The translations under genes and the position numbers were made by a program. Shown one piece after another: positions 1 to 59,162 of a DNA stretch of 64,000 nucleotides; position 1 is the first letter of the stretch; every line of letters starts with the position of its first letter. Under the pieces are notes generated by a model. The model did not search any database. It was given only the letters and a program-made list of their open reading frames with translations, and had not been told where the DNA came from. Location of the stretch: NCBI GenBank assembly GCA_949128115.1, contig OX421965.1, positions 59,824,012 through 59,888,011 on the forward strand, in the 5' to 3' direction. This DNA is from Anaspis maculata. Its lineage: Eukaryota > Arthropoda > Insecta > Coleoptera > Scraptiidae.

Positions 1-2874
1 CGAAAACTTTCGTACACCTGTCAGTTGAATGGCAACGCTGCATGCTCTGTCTAGCCGCCTGACCAACAACTGGTTCCTGGCTGTCACTTTTATACATACC
101 GTAAATGCATCTCTTCGTAGCTTCTTTGAACTTCCTTCTCGGTACAGCCATTTTCAACAGGTTCTGTTCTTTCGTCAAAACATGAGCAAATGAAATGTAG
201 GTCAGGTAGAAACGAGAAGTGTGATCATAATTGTCACAAGTGACAGTTGGCGCCGATGTCTTGTTGTTTTGAGCGCTGTTGCCATTTTCGTTGTTCCTGA
301 ACTTCCACAAATGATCATTGAATTTAATTTCAATGAAACATTTCCTTTGGATATAAAAAATGGTATCTAACGTTCAACTAAATTATTTGTGAAATTTTAG
401 GTGCACTACAATATTTTTGTGTGGTCATTTTCAATATTGGTGTACGAAACTATGAAATTCGCGCCAGACATGCGCACTCAAAAAAACCGAAACGAAGGGA
501 CCTATTGAGTACCAAGTGTGCGACAGAGAGAGAATACATCAAAAGTAATAAAATGTTTTTGGGAAAACCATTAGTCCAATTTCAGATCTGAAAAAAGGGT
601 TATACTGAGATTTCAATTCTATTTGATGCACTAGTCAAAAAAAAATTCCAAAAATTTTTTTCAATTTTTTTTTTCAATTTTACAAATTAATTTTAATTTT
701 TTTAAAAATCGCAGATAGTCATTTTGAAGTACTGAAAATATCAAACATTAATCCGTTTTTAGAATTTTTGTAGCACAAATGATGCCCTCCGAAATACATT
801 TTGAATCTCTCTTTGATATTTGCCGCCCGCTGCAGCTGTTCTCCGCGATGAGTCATTCACGATAAAGGTAGTGATCACTTTCTGCACACATGGTGTTATA
901 ATGTTTTCTGAGAAATAGGCGATGTAAATAGAGCAGTAGTAAAGATTTGTGAAATCGTGGTATTACGCCGATATATTTCGTTGCTACGATTTCTGAAATT
1001 GTAATTTTTTTTTTCAAGTTGATCATTTATCTCACGAGATCACACTATCTAGATCTAGAATCTACTGATACTCCAAGATACTTTTATCCAATTATAAAGG
1101 GACAAACATCGTAAAATCATATTGCAATTGCAAAACAATAGACTGCAAGTACACAAATGTATTTAAAACTATATACACTGGGAGCAATAACAAAACTGAA
1201 AAGAACTACTACTACTACTCCTCCTCCGTCTGAAGTATGTCTGTCTGTCTGTCCGTCCGTCCGTTTGAGTCCTGTGTGGATATCTGTCTGTTTGTTTGTG
1301 TGCCTGGCTGTCTGTGTGGTTATCTTCATGAATGACCTCAGCTCATTTGATTTTTGTTGAAATCGTTCCATTAGAATGCACTCTTGTTTCGTATAAAATT
1401 CGTATTACGTATCGTAGTACGATACGCGTTTGAGTGTCGAAAAGTGGCTAGTAAAAAACGTTGATGGGAAAAAAGTCATGGCATTTAAACTTTCTCGAAT
1501 GGGCATACTCCTACAAGCTCGCAGATCGATGATCTCAGGCAATAGAATTTTGATATTGAAGTCAATTTTGTTTTTATTTTGCCAGTGCACTATGTCCTTG
1601 TACTTGAAAATAGTGATTGTGTGTCCGTTTAAGCTGATCGATAATTTCTCTCCAAACAAAATTTTTGATTGGTCTGTATAGCTTCTTGCATGGTCTCTTG
1701 TTTTGCCGACTTCGGGCAATATGTACATATTTTAGAGCTAAAATCATTAATAATAAATTTAATTGATTACTTTCAAATCCAATGGGACATCTCACCCTGA
1801 TGATAGTACCATTCTGATGAGGAAGAAGCCCGTCTGGCGATTCCACAAGATATCCATGGGTCGTCGCGGGTCCACAAACAGGCCTCATAGTTCAACTTTA
1901 TTCCGTTAAGTTCAGTTCTAATCAAACCATACAACTTTTTTCTTATGGTGCAATTCTCTAAAAAATTACGTCCCATAAAGGCTTTGTTACGTTGTGATTA
2001 CTCAGGCAACAGCCAATTGCCGACACGGATTTTTACATAACAAAGCGTTTATGGAATGTTATTTTTTACAGAATAGCACTATTCTTTTTTTCTATCTTGA
2101 ACGGTAAGGCCGCTATGGGATATTTACGCTAGGATCGACCACTCTTTATCTTCCCATAGCTTCCAGTTACTGGGTTCAATGCCTGTTCTAAATTTTCATT
2201 GAAATCAAAGATTGAAATTGGCTGCTCCCAATGGGCGACAGACTGCTGAGGTAAGGTTGTTGTACTTGCACCAGGGTGTACCGTTGGTGTATGGGTGAAC
2301 TTTTTTTTGAATTTTCGAATGTTTCAAGAATTTGATTCCAACAAAAATCGACAGAGGTCTTATTTCTTGCGGACTATAAATAATGTATGATGATACCGGA
2401 CGGAAACCGCTCGCGCTTGCAGGTGGGCGGCACGCGGTGAACTTCAAAGGGAAATATTCAAAATTGATTTCGGTCGATACTATTGATGATATTTGAATTT
2501 TGAAAAAAGGGTATTATACAATATTTACCACAAAATAAAATGACTACCTGGGATTTTCAAAAAAGAATTTAAAAATTTGAGAAAAACAAAAAATTTTTTC
2601 CAAAAAATACAAAAATCAAAATTTTTCACTACAGCATCAAATAATTATATATCCTAAAAATAATAACGTTTGAATTTTCAGAATCGGTCTGTTGAGTGAA
2701 TTTTGAGAATGTTAATAGTTTCCGCGCCATCTCGCGTCTCAGAGACACATTATTTTATCGTCCCCTTTAGCCTTAAGTTTCGAGGCGCTAGCGCCTTTCG
2801 TTTCGAAGATATGATCCCGTCTGCAAATTAGGTAGCAGGGGTGAATCCACTTTTTCAGCTGCTGCTCCCGTTGT
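1..2874. other. left edge, no gene seen
   Basis: AT-rich sequence with A/T homopolymer runs (590-700, 2560-2640). Short open frames have no domain or splice support. Confidence 0.5.
1201..1275 (+). repeat. microsatellites, (ACT)n and (GTCT/GTCC)n
   Basis: An ACT run near 1205-1220 is followed by TCTG/TCCG repeats near 1240-1264. Confidence 0.85.
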
Positions 2875-4753
2875 ATCCCAAGCAGCAATTCAGGGCCAAA
2901 TTACCAAGCTAAAGTCAAATTGACCTTGAGAAGGCGAAATATGCATGAATTTGACATAAAATTTTCCTTATATGACAAATGCTCCTCAAAGTCATTATTT
3001 AAATCAAAAATTACCAAGATTTAACCTTGCGAAAACCCTAAATTTACCATCGACTTCAAAAAGTTTTTGGAAGTTGAAAATTACTTACATTAATTCCACC
3101 TAAAAAATGCCATCAAATTCTTTAAAATTTATAAGGCATTATCTAGGGCAAAAACTAGTTCATTTTTGCTTGACTTTCGCCGGTAAAGTCCATTTTACCC
3201 CTGAGGTTGATTCAAGCTATCAAAGGTAGTCGCAATTACTTCGAAATTACCCTCATTTCAACTTCAAAGTCTGGTTATGAATAACCTCTTTATACTAGTC
3301 CAAATTTGGTAATTTTCAGCTTTACACAATGCCTTACAGGTCATGGTGAATAACAAGGGTTATTTTAGTAAAAAAGCGGACCTATTCAATTTGAATATTT
3401 GCCTGTGAAGTCAGAATTACTATAAAAATTGACTTATTAAGGAACACTGGTCAAAAGGAGGGCGAAAGTACCATTATAGTGAACTTTAAAGAAAATCCGT
3501 CTTATGTGGCTTTTGAGGTCAGAAAATGAGCTGGCTTTTTGTTGTTTGGGGTTTTTCATGCAGATCATCTCTTGTCAGTGTTACCAGTAGCTGCTGTGCT
3601 GTGCTGTGAAATAGTGCAAAGCAGAAAATGTCCTCCAAGTAAGAGGTTTAAGCTGTATAGGCACACCGCAGGTTACTATCGCCTATTAAAAAAAGTGTCA
3701 CCGGCGCGGCTCAAAATCCAACTCCGCTTTCGTCAGAAATGGCGGACATCGACATACCAGCATCGCTCTCCGACTCCGATTTATTGAGCGCGTAATTTAA
3801 AGTTGTAGTCTTCATAGTTGAAATTTGGTCCAAATCGGTAATTTAGGGGAAGTTGACTCTGAAGTCGATAACAACAAAAAACCATGAGTAGACTCTATGA
3901 GGTAAAATTTACCTAATTAGGTCAATTTTGACTTCAAAGTTCGAATTTCAAGTAATTTTGCCCTGTTCGAAGGGAAATTTTCCCTATAAGTAAAAAACAA
4001 TAGTAAATTTGCCCTGAAAGTCAAATTTCGAAATATCACCAGACACGCCATCTTACTCCAGCAGGTTCCACGTCCGCCATTACGATAAAAGCTGTTCTGT
4101 AATTTTTGTATTCCCTTAATTACTTGTTTTTTTGCCAGGCACGAGGCAAAAAAAGTGTAATTAAGAAACACTGTTCAATTTAAGAGCTTAATATTAACAT
4201 TTTAGTGCTCTAAACTGTGATTGACCAAAAAAAAATTAAGTTGTTATTTCCGCAAGTTCTGCAAAAAATCGATTTTTCCAAGGCGCATTGCAATATTTGG
4301 AGGTGCAAGAGGCACATTTGTCAAAAATATTTCCTTCGTGTGAATATTATGACCAGGGAGGAGTCTCTAAGTCCGCAAAATGTTTCGTGCTATAGGTAGG
4401 TAGGTATATTTTGCTATGAAGGACGGAGGTCCGCCATGAAACTCAATCCCTATGGTAACACCAACAACACTATTGTGCAGTAATGTGTTTTAAAGTCGTA
4501 TGACCAACTATAAGTCAGGAAAATCCAAAATAATACCATAGTGGATAATAATACCTATTCAAGTCTTGTAAGACACAGGTCACAAATTAGTAAAAATAGG
4601 TCTTAAATTACTTATTTGAGCTACTTATATACTTACTTATGACGTCTTAAATTCGACGTCGATTAAACGTAAATCCGACCTATTGAAAATTGGTCGCTGA
4701 CCAATAGTGAGGTAGATTTTAACCTAATTTGGCCCTAATTTGTTGCTTGGGAT
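2875..4753. mobile_element. 1.9-kb non-autonomous DNA element
   Basis: Ends ATCCCAAGCAGCAA and TTGTTGCTTGGGAT are inverted repeats extending about 30 bp with AGGGCCAAATTA next to them. The interior is rich in AAGTCAAATT/TTGACTT pieces on both strands. No transposase frame. Confidence 0.6.
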
Positions 4754-4792
4754 GTGTCCTGCGGGGTTGATTTTTGGCAGTCATCTTGACCA

Positions 4793-4973
4793 GGGCCGCT
4801 ATTCTTGAATCGTGTGAGAAAAGTCCCTGGGAGTAAAATACATTCCGCAGTACACTGATGTAGCGAATGTTGCCTAAAATCGTGGTTTTTAGGCAACTTT
4901 CGCTACAGAAGTGTAGTACGGATTATATAAAACTCCCAGGGACTTTTCTCACACGATTCAAGAATAGCGGCCC
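4793..4973. mobile_element. 181-bp palindromic MITE
   Basis: Arms GGGCCGCTATTCTTGAATCG ... and complement, extending about 60 bp each through TCCCTGGGAGT, with a second short stem (CGAA(A/T)GTTGCCTAAAA) in the middle. Confidence 0.7.
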
Positions 4974-5588
4974 AGGCGCTGCACTGATGAAAATGGATTT
5001 GGCTTCTCTCATGAAGAACAGGTGAATTACGCCAAAGGCACCAAAAAAATCCCCCCTCAGCCTTCCCTGGGAGTCCTGCGGTACCCTGGGTGAAAAGCCA
5101 GAATGCCCTAGGAGTATAAGTAATGGGTTGTCTCAATTGAGGTCTCCAATTTTCCGTTGTCTCTCTTTACTGTGACGTCATGCGTATAAGATACGGTTAA
5201 TCGAGGTCATTGGGCGCTTCCCAATAAGGCGTATAAGGACACAATTCGACACAATTTGACACAGCTAGCGTTCCAATAGCAAGTAATAGCACCACATGTC
5301 GACACAATCGAGACATTGGCGAGGCTGAGTTTAGAATTGAGCTGGCAAGTGCACTTTGACATTGTGTATCCGTCTTGTCGCAGTTATTGGAAAGCGTCCT
5401 ATGTTTCTTGAGATATGACATTTCGTTTCTGACAATGGGAAATTTTTCGAATCTGACAAGCGCTCTGTCGTGTATTTATTTGATTTCAGCATGGATTTCA
5501 TGATTTCACTTGTTCTTACCCTCGTTCTTGCCAATAAGTGTGTTATATGTAGTGGAAAACTGAGAAGATACTGAAGATACTTACAGAA

Positions 5589-5777
5589 ATGGTTCAAGGG
5601 TGTTGTGTCGCTCTATGCGAGTGCGAGAATAAGACGAATACACCCGGCATCACCATGCACCGGTTCAGGAAAGACCCAAACTTGATGGAAGTGTGGCTGC
5701 ACCAGCACCACCAGGGATCACGCTGCACCAGACACGTGCATCTTACTACGAAAAAACTCTATTACTCCGTCCATTAA
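5589..5777 (+). pseudogene. THAP zinc-finger fragment
   Basis: A 62-codon frame starts MVQGCCVALCECENKTNTPG, then ITMHRFRKDPNLMEVWLHQ. This is the N-terminal half of a THAP domain: the first Cys pair (Cys5/6 and Cys10), the H-R-F-K-D-P box and the conserved Trp. The second half with the C-x2-H ligand and AVPTIF box is missing; the frame ends in unrelated sequence. It may be a first exon whose partner exons are not here, or a P-element/THAP remnant. It lies inside a palindrome cluster (5060-6746). Confidence 0.55.
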
Positions 5778-6090
5778 AAACTCCCTTATGGGTTCTAGTG
5801 ACTTTCCCCACATGATAATGGGAACAGTATAGCTGACCGATTCAAAATTCCCGCAAAAGTCAGAAACGAAACGTCCAAACGTCATAAACGTCAAAACGTC
5901 AAAGGTGACCTCGAAAAACCATGTACTTTCTATCTCCTAAAATTGGAAAGGTCAATTATCGATTCGACGCTGGGGCAAGCAACCGTTGAAACAATGGAAT
6001 GCAAAGCAAGTCGTTGGCCGAATAGGTACGAATGTCGTGCTACGTGCTATGATGTCGTGTGAACTGTACTTTATGCTAGCCTAATGGTGG

Positions 6091-6222
6091 CTTGTGCTGC
6101 AGCTTTTTTTGCTGCAGAGTTCTGATTGGAACTGACGCCTGAAATTGCTGTCAATGACCAGCATGTGACCAATGAGAGCTCAGCAGCAAAAAAAGCTGCA
6201 GCATTTGATGCTCAATGTAAGG
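6091..6222. mobile_element. GCTGCAGC palindromic MITE, unit 1
   Basis: First of five copies of one family: ends GCTGCAGC(T)n and complement, conserved core TTCTGATTGGAACTGACGCC. This unit's left terminus is partly lost. Confidence 0.65.
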
Positions 6223-6239
6223 CTAGCATTATGGTAGCC

Positions 6240-6389
6240 CTACATTGAACATCAAAAGCTGCAGCTTTTTTAGCTGCTGAGTTCTGATTGGACCTGACGC
6301 CTGTCATTGCTGTCAATTACCAACATGTGACCAATGAGAGCTCGGCAGCTGAAAAATCGGCAGCATTTGATGTTCAATGTTCAATGTAA
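6240..6389. mobile_element. GCTGCAGC palindromic MITE, unit 2
   Basis: Ends CTACATTGAACATCAAA and TTTGATGTTCAATG; core GACCTGACGCCTGTCATTGC. Confidence 0.7.
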
Positions 6390-6396
6390 TGCTGGC

Positions 6397-6541
6397 CTTA
6401 CATTGAGCATCAAATGCTGCAGCTTTCTTTGCAGCAAAGTTCTGATTGGAACTGACGCTTGTTATTGCTGTCAGTGACCAACATTTGACCAATGAGAGCT
6501 CGGCAGCTAAAAAAGCTGCAGCATTTGATGCTCAATGTAAG
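6397..6541. mobile_element. GCTGCAGC palindromic MITE, unit 3
   Basis: Best-preserved copy: CTTACATTGAGCATCAAATG and exact complement at the other end, about 145 bp. Confidence 0.75.
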
Positions 6542-6768
6542 ACCACCATTAGGCTACCATAAGGCCACCATAAGGCTAGCATAAAGTACAGTTCACACGA
6601 CATCAGCACGACATTCTGTTCGGCCAACGACTTGCTTTGCATTCCATTGTTCCAACGGTTGCTTGCCCCAGCGTCGAATCGAAGATTGACACAACCCATT
6701 ATACTCCTAGGGCATTCTGGCTTTTCGCCCAGGGTCCCAGGGAAGGCTTAATGGTGGCCTTATGCTGG

Positions 6769-6977
6769 CCTTACATTGAGCAGCAAATGCTGCAGCTTTC
6801 TTTGCAGCAGAATTCTGATTGGATGGGCAAAATTCAAAAGTTTTGCCGCCATGCTGCTCAAGAAGTTCACGTCTAACCAACTTCTTTAGCAGCATGGCGG
6901 CAAAACTTTTCGAATTTCGCCCATCCAATCAGAATTCTGCTGCAAAGAAAGCTGCAGCATTTGATGATCAATGTAAT
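6769..6977. mobile_element. GCTGCAGC palindromic MITE, unit 4, with a second palindrome in its middle
   Basis: Same ends as unit 3, but the centre is replaced by a near-perfect palindrome at about 6815-6915 (GGATGGGC, TTTTGCCGCCATGCTGCT and complements). Confidence 0.7.
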
Positions 6978-7000
6978 GCTGGCGGGCTGGCCTTAGATTG

Positions 7001-7462
7001 GGTTGCGTTCGAGAACTACACTATTCTGCGATTCTTACATTTTTGAAGTGGGGGTATCAAGTAAGGCAAAGTAACAACCACTTTCCGAACGATTTTCGCT
7101 GTGCTGGAAATGTCACTGTCAATATAACTGATTGGCGATCGCAGTGCTGTTTAGTTTCAAAGTGAAGTAAGCTTTTCTGATGAAGAACCCATTTTTATAG
7201 GTACTGCCTACCACGTAAGTACCCAATCGAAACGATTATAATCAAAATAAAAAAAAATCTGACAGAGAAATATGTGGGGTGCTGAGGTGCGCATGACGAG
7301 TAACTTTCACAGCGCTCGGAGATGCTGCGAATTTTGTCACTTCAACGCGACACGTTTTGAGTTCTCGAACGGTTTACTGCGTTGCCGATAGTGCGCACAG
7401 AAGAGATCTCGAACGGTAATTTCTGCAACAATCGCAGAATAGTGTAGTTCTCGAACGCAACC
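7001..7462. mobile_element. 462-bp MITE, copy 1
   Basis: Inverted ends GGTTGCGTTCGAGAACTACA and complement (about 32 bp). A second full copy lies at 13489-13948. Confidence 0.8.
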
Positions 7463-7602
7463 TTGAGCATCAAATGCTGCAGCTTTCTTTGCAGCAGAGT
7501 TCTGATTGGAACTGACGCCTGTTATTGCTGTCAGTGACCAACATTTGACCAATGAGAGCTCGGCAGCAAAAAAAAGCTGCAGCATTTGATGCTCAATGTA
7601 AG
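7463..7602. mobile_element. GCTGCAGC palindromic MITE, unit 5
   Basis: TTGAGCATCAAATGCTGCAG through to the complement, directly abutting the 7001-7462 element. Confidence 0.7.
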
Positions 7603-54960
<47,358 letters not shown>

Positions 54961-55430
54961 CACTTAGTTTCCTACCTGGTTCTCCTCGCGGCGACGGGGA
55001 TCGTGAAACTTTAGACTTCCAATAGAACTTACCTAAAGATGATAGAAGACTAATTTTATATGACATGTTAAAATTGAGAATTTATTATCGTGTAATAACA
55101 TTATAACAAATACAAATTTATACTGTTTACTATTTTTAAAAGTTGAGAATAATGGAACGTTTTTAGTATAATGAAATGTTATACGTCTGGAAGTGTACTA
55201 TTTAGCAAATTCAACTTACACAACAACAACAAAAAGGACTTATTATTGTTTATAATTAACTGCCATTAGTTTATTTTATAATTGTGATGAATGAAATCGG
55301 TTTTTTTATGATATACGTCCAAAGATTTTGTACTTGAAATGTCAAAGTGAATTGTACATATTAAGCTTCTTTATGATATGAATTGTTGTTACGCAGTTGC
55401 CTTAATAAAATAGACTGATTTTTATGTGTA
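54961..55430 (+). terminator. pcx 3' UTR and poly(A) signal
   Basis: AT-rich sequence after the pcx stop with no coding signal. A canonical AATAAA lies at 55404-55409, so a transcript end near 55425-55435 is likely. Another AATAAA near 55905 could give a longer form. Confidence 0.55.
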
Positions 55431-55838
55431 TTTAGTTGAAAGAAATGTATGTACAAGTTTGCCTACACCACTAATTCTGATACAGAGGCAGAGAGAAACA
55501 AAATTGTTAACAATAACAAACTATACTGTTTTATAATAGTCACATAACTACATTTTTTATTTGGATGAAAATGTCTGTAATGAGTACCAAGTACGTTATT
55601 TTTTAAATGATCGCTTTAATTGATTTTACAATTATTGTCGTTTAAATGGGAAAACTGTTGTTATTGCTAATTGTAGATATATTTTGTATGGTAGGTGTTA
55701 TGTACAACTTTTTTCATTTTTACATGGACATTGTGGCCTACTAAGATTATTGTTTTTGTAAATATGTCACAGAAATGAATACATCTATTATTTATTATTA
55801 GGGATTTTATTTTGATTCCTACCACCTACCCTTCAACA

Positions 55839-56150
55839 CAGTGGTGGTTTAAAAAAATCTCTGTGATGGAAAATGACGATTTTATTTTATTTATAGCGGA
55901 CTGAAAATAAATGAATAATTATTACCAAAGGTGGCTGCGACTACAAATAAAAATCCTAAAAATCTGAAGTTAGAAATTTGTTTATTGTTTATGCCAAACA
56001 GCGTTGCCTGTTGAAATCGACAGAAACAATAATAAACAACAAACAATTTTCATTTGTGGTCGCAGCCACCTTTGGTAATAATTTAATCATATTCAATCCA
56101 CTATAAAATCGTCATTTGTTATCATAGAGAATTTTCAAAACCACCACTGT
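55839..56150. mobile_element. 312-bp palindromic element
   Basis: Ends CAGTGGTGGTTT and complement; inner arms ACCAAAGGTGGCTGCGAC. It lies past the main pcx poly(A) signal and contains the second AATAAA. Confidence 0.75.
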
Positions 56151-56186
56151 CAATGAAAAAAAATCTATCCGAATATAAAAAATATA

Positions 56187-56929
56187 CAGGTGTCCCGAAA
56201 ATACACCGACAACGTTCTAGGACAGCTTCCTCTCATCAAAATAAGAAGAAAAGTTCCCATGAACATGGGTCCGGAAATGCTTCATAAGGGAGCTGCAGCC
56301 CCCTAAAGGTGGGACCCTGAAGATGGTTGTTTATTTAATATTACCGAAACCGTTCACGGAAAATCAATTGAACTTGACACATTTAATAACCTTCTTTTGT
56401 CTAACAAAATTTGAATGTCTAACAAAAATGAAATTGCTTTGAAATAGTTTTTCTTTCGCCTTGAATATCGTAATTCAAAAATCAGCATTTCTGACCACGT
56501 TTTCATACATTCAAACTCAAATATCTCGTAAACGGTGCATCTATCGAGGTTGAACAAGGGAACCTTTTTTGTAGAAAACTCCAATATTCTATAATTTCTT
56601 GTTGAATTTGAAAACAATTCACATTCAAAAGAGTAAGGGTTATTTTTACCCCCACACCTCAGCCTGACCCACCCCTGGTAAATTATTTCGAAATTAACCA
56701 AGCCTTATCTTGTTAGGCATAAAAAGGTTAGTGGATGTGACAAGTTTGATTGATTTCCCTTGAACGGTTTCGGAGGTATTGAATAAAAACCATCTTCAGG
56801 GTCTCACCTTTAGGGGCCTGTAGCTCCCTTAGGAAGCGTTTTCGGACCCATGTTCATGGGAACTTTTCTTCTTGTTTTGATGAGAGGAAACTGCCTTGAA
56901 ACGTTGTCGGTATATTTTCGGGACACCTG
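56187..56929. mobile_element. 743-bp palindromic element, TA duplication
   Basis: Ends CAGGTGTCCCGAAAATA and complement CAGGTGTCCCGAAAATATAC; inner CCATGAACATGGGTCCG pairs. TA at 56185-56186 and 56930-56931. A 115-codon minus frame inside has no domain. Confidence 0.8.
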
Positions 56930-57291
56930 TAGCTATACAAGTGTTCCATTTGAAAATCAAAAGTTGATGTCACTTCTTCCGGTTAATTATTCCTCTTCAT
57001 GATCAACGCAAAAAATAGCAAAAGTCTCGGCAAAAGTACTCTCAAATACCCCATAAAAATTTCAAATCTATATATTCCATAGGAGAAAAGTTATGCATGG
57101 GCTGGTGCCGTTTTCGAAAAACACGGTACCTACCTATAATCATCCTCAAATAGCACTTGCATGAATAATAGTTCTTATTTATGTAAACCAGAGACATCAC
57201 CTCTATCCCCTAATAAGCACACACCATCTCCATTGCCTATGATCCAGACTAAATTCCAAACATAAATGAAGAAAAGTTTGATGTAGGTATA

Positions 57292-57880
57292 CAGGGATGT
57301 TCACGTTAAGACTGACTCCCCCACTAACCGGCTTATCTCTGAACCATTTTCAAAAATAAAAACTGATTCTTGAAGGATTTTTGCTGAATTTTTCAAATTT
57401 GCCCATGAAAATTTTCTAGATCCATAATATATACGGGTGTCGCAAAGAATTACCTTGTTTTATTACATCCACATTTATTTGAATAATGCAATGGATGCAA
57501 TCTTTTGTCCTCAATACAAAAATTAGTAACATCTACGGGTTCATTTTCAATTTTTTTTTGGGTTGTTGAAAAAAATTCTCAAAATCGGTTTGATTGTGAT
57601 TTTTCTATATTTCAAACTGTTACATTAATAATATTTTGACAGTTTGTCAAATGAACCCGTAAATGCTCTATTTCGTTGTAATCAGGATAGAAGACATGTA
57701 TATCAACTACATGTTAATGATTTTTTTTTGCGACACCCTGTGAATTATTGGTTTAGAAATTTTGTATGGGCAAATTCAAAAAGTTCAGCAAAATACCTTC
57801 AAGAATCAGTTTTCCTTTCTGAAATTGCCCCAGAGATAAGGCAGCTGGTGGGGGGGATCAATCTTAACGTGAACATCCTG
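57292..57880. mobile_element. 589-bp palindromic element with a second element at its centre
   Basis: Ends CAGGGATGTTCACGTTAAGA and complement, TA at both borders (57290-57291, 57881-57882). The arms of about 140 bp are separated by the element 57434-57740. Confidence 0.75.
57434..57740. mobile_element. 307-bp element nested at a palindrome centre
   Basis: Ends CGGGTGTCGCAAA and complement TTTGCGACACCCTG. Weakly conserved inner arms (ACATGTA/TACATGT). Confidence 0.65.
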
Positions 57881-57884
57881 TACA

Positions 57885-58027
57885 AACAAATGTTGATTTT
57901 GAATTATTTCAAGTTGTTGGATTTCTTGAACCATCTGTCATATCAACAATCAAGAGTTCATTGTTTTTTGACACTATTTTGGCAGATGGTTGAAGAAATT
58001 GTGTAGTGTGTCTATGGTGTAGTGTAA
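57885..58027. mobile_element. diverged copy of the 128-bp MITE family
   Basis: Shares TTTTTTGACACTATTTTGGCAGAT and GAAATTGTGTAGT with 38877-39004, and abuts the MITE at 58028. Confidence 0.6.
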
Positions 58028-58214
58028 TGGCGACTTTACAGAACTTCGTATGTCGCGGGCGACAGTCCCCCACTCCACTGTAGTTTAATAATTTGAACGA
58101 CAGGACAACAGAAACTCGTGTTGCCGCGGAAATGATATGGAGGGAGGTAGGGGAGTACAGGCAGATCTAATTCTATTGGCCAGCGACGGCATACGAAGTT
58201 CAGTAAAGCCCTCA
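58028..58214. mobile_element. 187-bp MITE, PIF/Harbinger-like, copy 2
   Basis: Same family as 11378-11577, with its own TAA duplication at 58025-58027 and 58215-58217. It lies just downstream of the COMMD10 stop. Confidence 0.75.
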
Positions 58215-58310
58215 TAATACAGCCATGTCAAGACATACAGGGTTTCTGTCAAAAAGGTGAAACAAAATTTTTTCAAACAATATACTTTTTTGTATTACAT
58301 CCATGGACCA

Positions 58311-58857
58311 TTACATCACATCAAGCTTAGACTGAACAAGTTCCAGAGTATTATATAAATTTAACAGGTCATCTTGATTCAACTCTAAAATGACACTTTC
58401 CGAACTCTTATCTTCCCCGACATTTTCTAGATTGAACTGGACTCTGGCGTTCGGCACAGCCTGCTTATTTCCAATCGAACTGGCAGACTGAATGTTCACT
58501 TCCCATGCTACATCTTTCAGGGTTTTCGCATGTTCCAAATCAAAGAACTTCTTTGTTTCATCCGTCCATATGATGACGAAATCCTCAGCTTTGTCTTGAT
58601 CGAATTTCAACACATCCACCAGCTGGTCCTGCAGGACCGTAGGCTTCAAGATGACTTTCGAAGACTGCTTGAAAATGTGAGCGATGGACGATATCAAAAG
58701 TTCAAGCTTGGCATCGTCTAATTTCAACGATTCGCGCAGTTTCTTCAGTTGTTCTGGCGTGAAAAGTTCTTCGTCTGTGGTCTGGGCAATATGTTGAAGT
58801 AACAAATTGAATTTATTCTTTTTTAGCGAGTTTATCAGGGAGACACCCTCCTGGAGC
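58311..58857 (-). CDS. COMMD10: COMMD10 exon 2
   Basis: Acceptor TTCCTAG, then LQEGVSLINSLKKNKFNLLL through the COMM domain to TAA at 58313-58311. Continuous frame of 182 codons. Confidence 0.9.
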
Positions 58858-58953
58858 CTAGGAAAATTTAAAAATAATCAAGTACTAGGTAATTAACAAA
58901 GTGGCATTAGCAGATATTTACCGCTGATTGATTCTGATCCAAGGTAAAGACAT
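58311..58953 (-). CDS. COMMD10: COMM domain-containing protein 10 (2 exons, whole span)
   Basis: Spliced CDS on the minus strand: 58922-58953 then 58311-58857; 579 nt, 192 aa, close to the roughly 200 residues of the family. It starts MSLPWIRINQRLQEGVSLIN and has an all-alpha N-terminal domain (about 1-115). The C-terminal COMM domain follows (about 120-190): LKDVAWEVNIQ, ARVQFNLENV and the closing helix LLNLYNTLELVQSKLD, which resembles the COMMD10 end (DFYNKLE type). COMMD proteins form hetero-decameric rings in the Commander complex, which recycles membrane cargo from endosomes with retriever. COMMD8 or COMMD1 would be alternatives; the tail favours COMMD10. It is convergent with pcx. Confidence 0.85.
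58922..58953 (-). CDS. COMMD10: COMMD10 exon 1
   Basis: ATG at 58953-58951; 10 codons plus 2 nt (CG), donor GTAAAT. The split codon CG/G is Arg. A short first exon of this type fits the family N-terminus. Confidence 0.8.
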
Positions 58954-59162
58954 TTTCACGTTTTCATGATAAACATTGCCGTTTTCGCACAAAACAGGTG
59001 AAATATTGTTTTGTTTTTGTTTCCAGTTTGATGGCGCCTGGAAGTTGGGTTATGTTCTTGACGCGCGCGTTGACAGACGACAGACAGAATTGACAGATTG
59101 ACAGCTTTACTAAATCCAAAATTCTAAAATCGGAATGACCGGTACTTATGAGTTATGACTTA
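58954..59162 (-). promoter_or_regulatory. COMMD10 upstream region
   Basis: Immediately 5' of the COMMD10 ATG. It has a small CpG-rich spot (GACGCGCGCGTTGACAG near 59060) and TGACAG repeats, but no TATA box. Probably a TATA-less promoter. Confidence 0.35.

Larger units (their letters stand above)
5060..6746. repeat. nested palindrome cluster
   Basis: Outer arms 5060-5137 and 6687-6746 share CCAGAATGCCCTAGGAGTAT. Inside, arms 5951-6089 and 6543-6690 share GCAAGCAACCGTTG and TGTGAACTGTACTTTATGCT. Inside those lie three 130-150 bp palindromic units. The THAP fragment sits between the outer and middle left arms. Confidence 0.65.

Noticed and set aside
3539..3787. 82-codon plus frame inside the 2875-4753 element
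   Set aside because: No domain, no splice support; composition of the surrounding element.
56354..56701. 115-codon minus frame inside the 56187-56929 element
   Set aside because: Spans loop and arm of a palindromic non-autonomous element; no transposase motifs.
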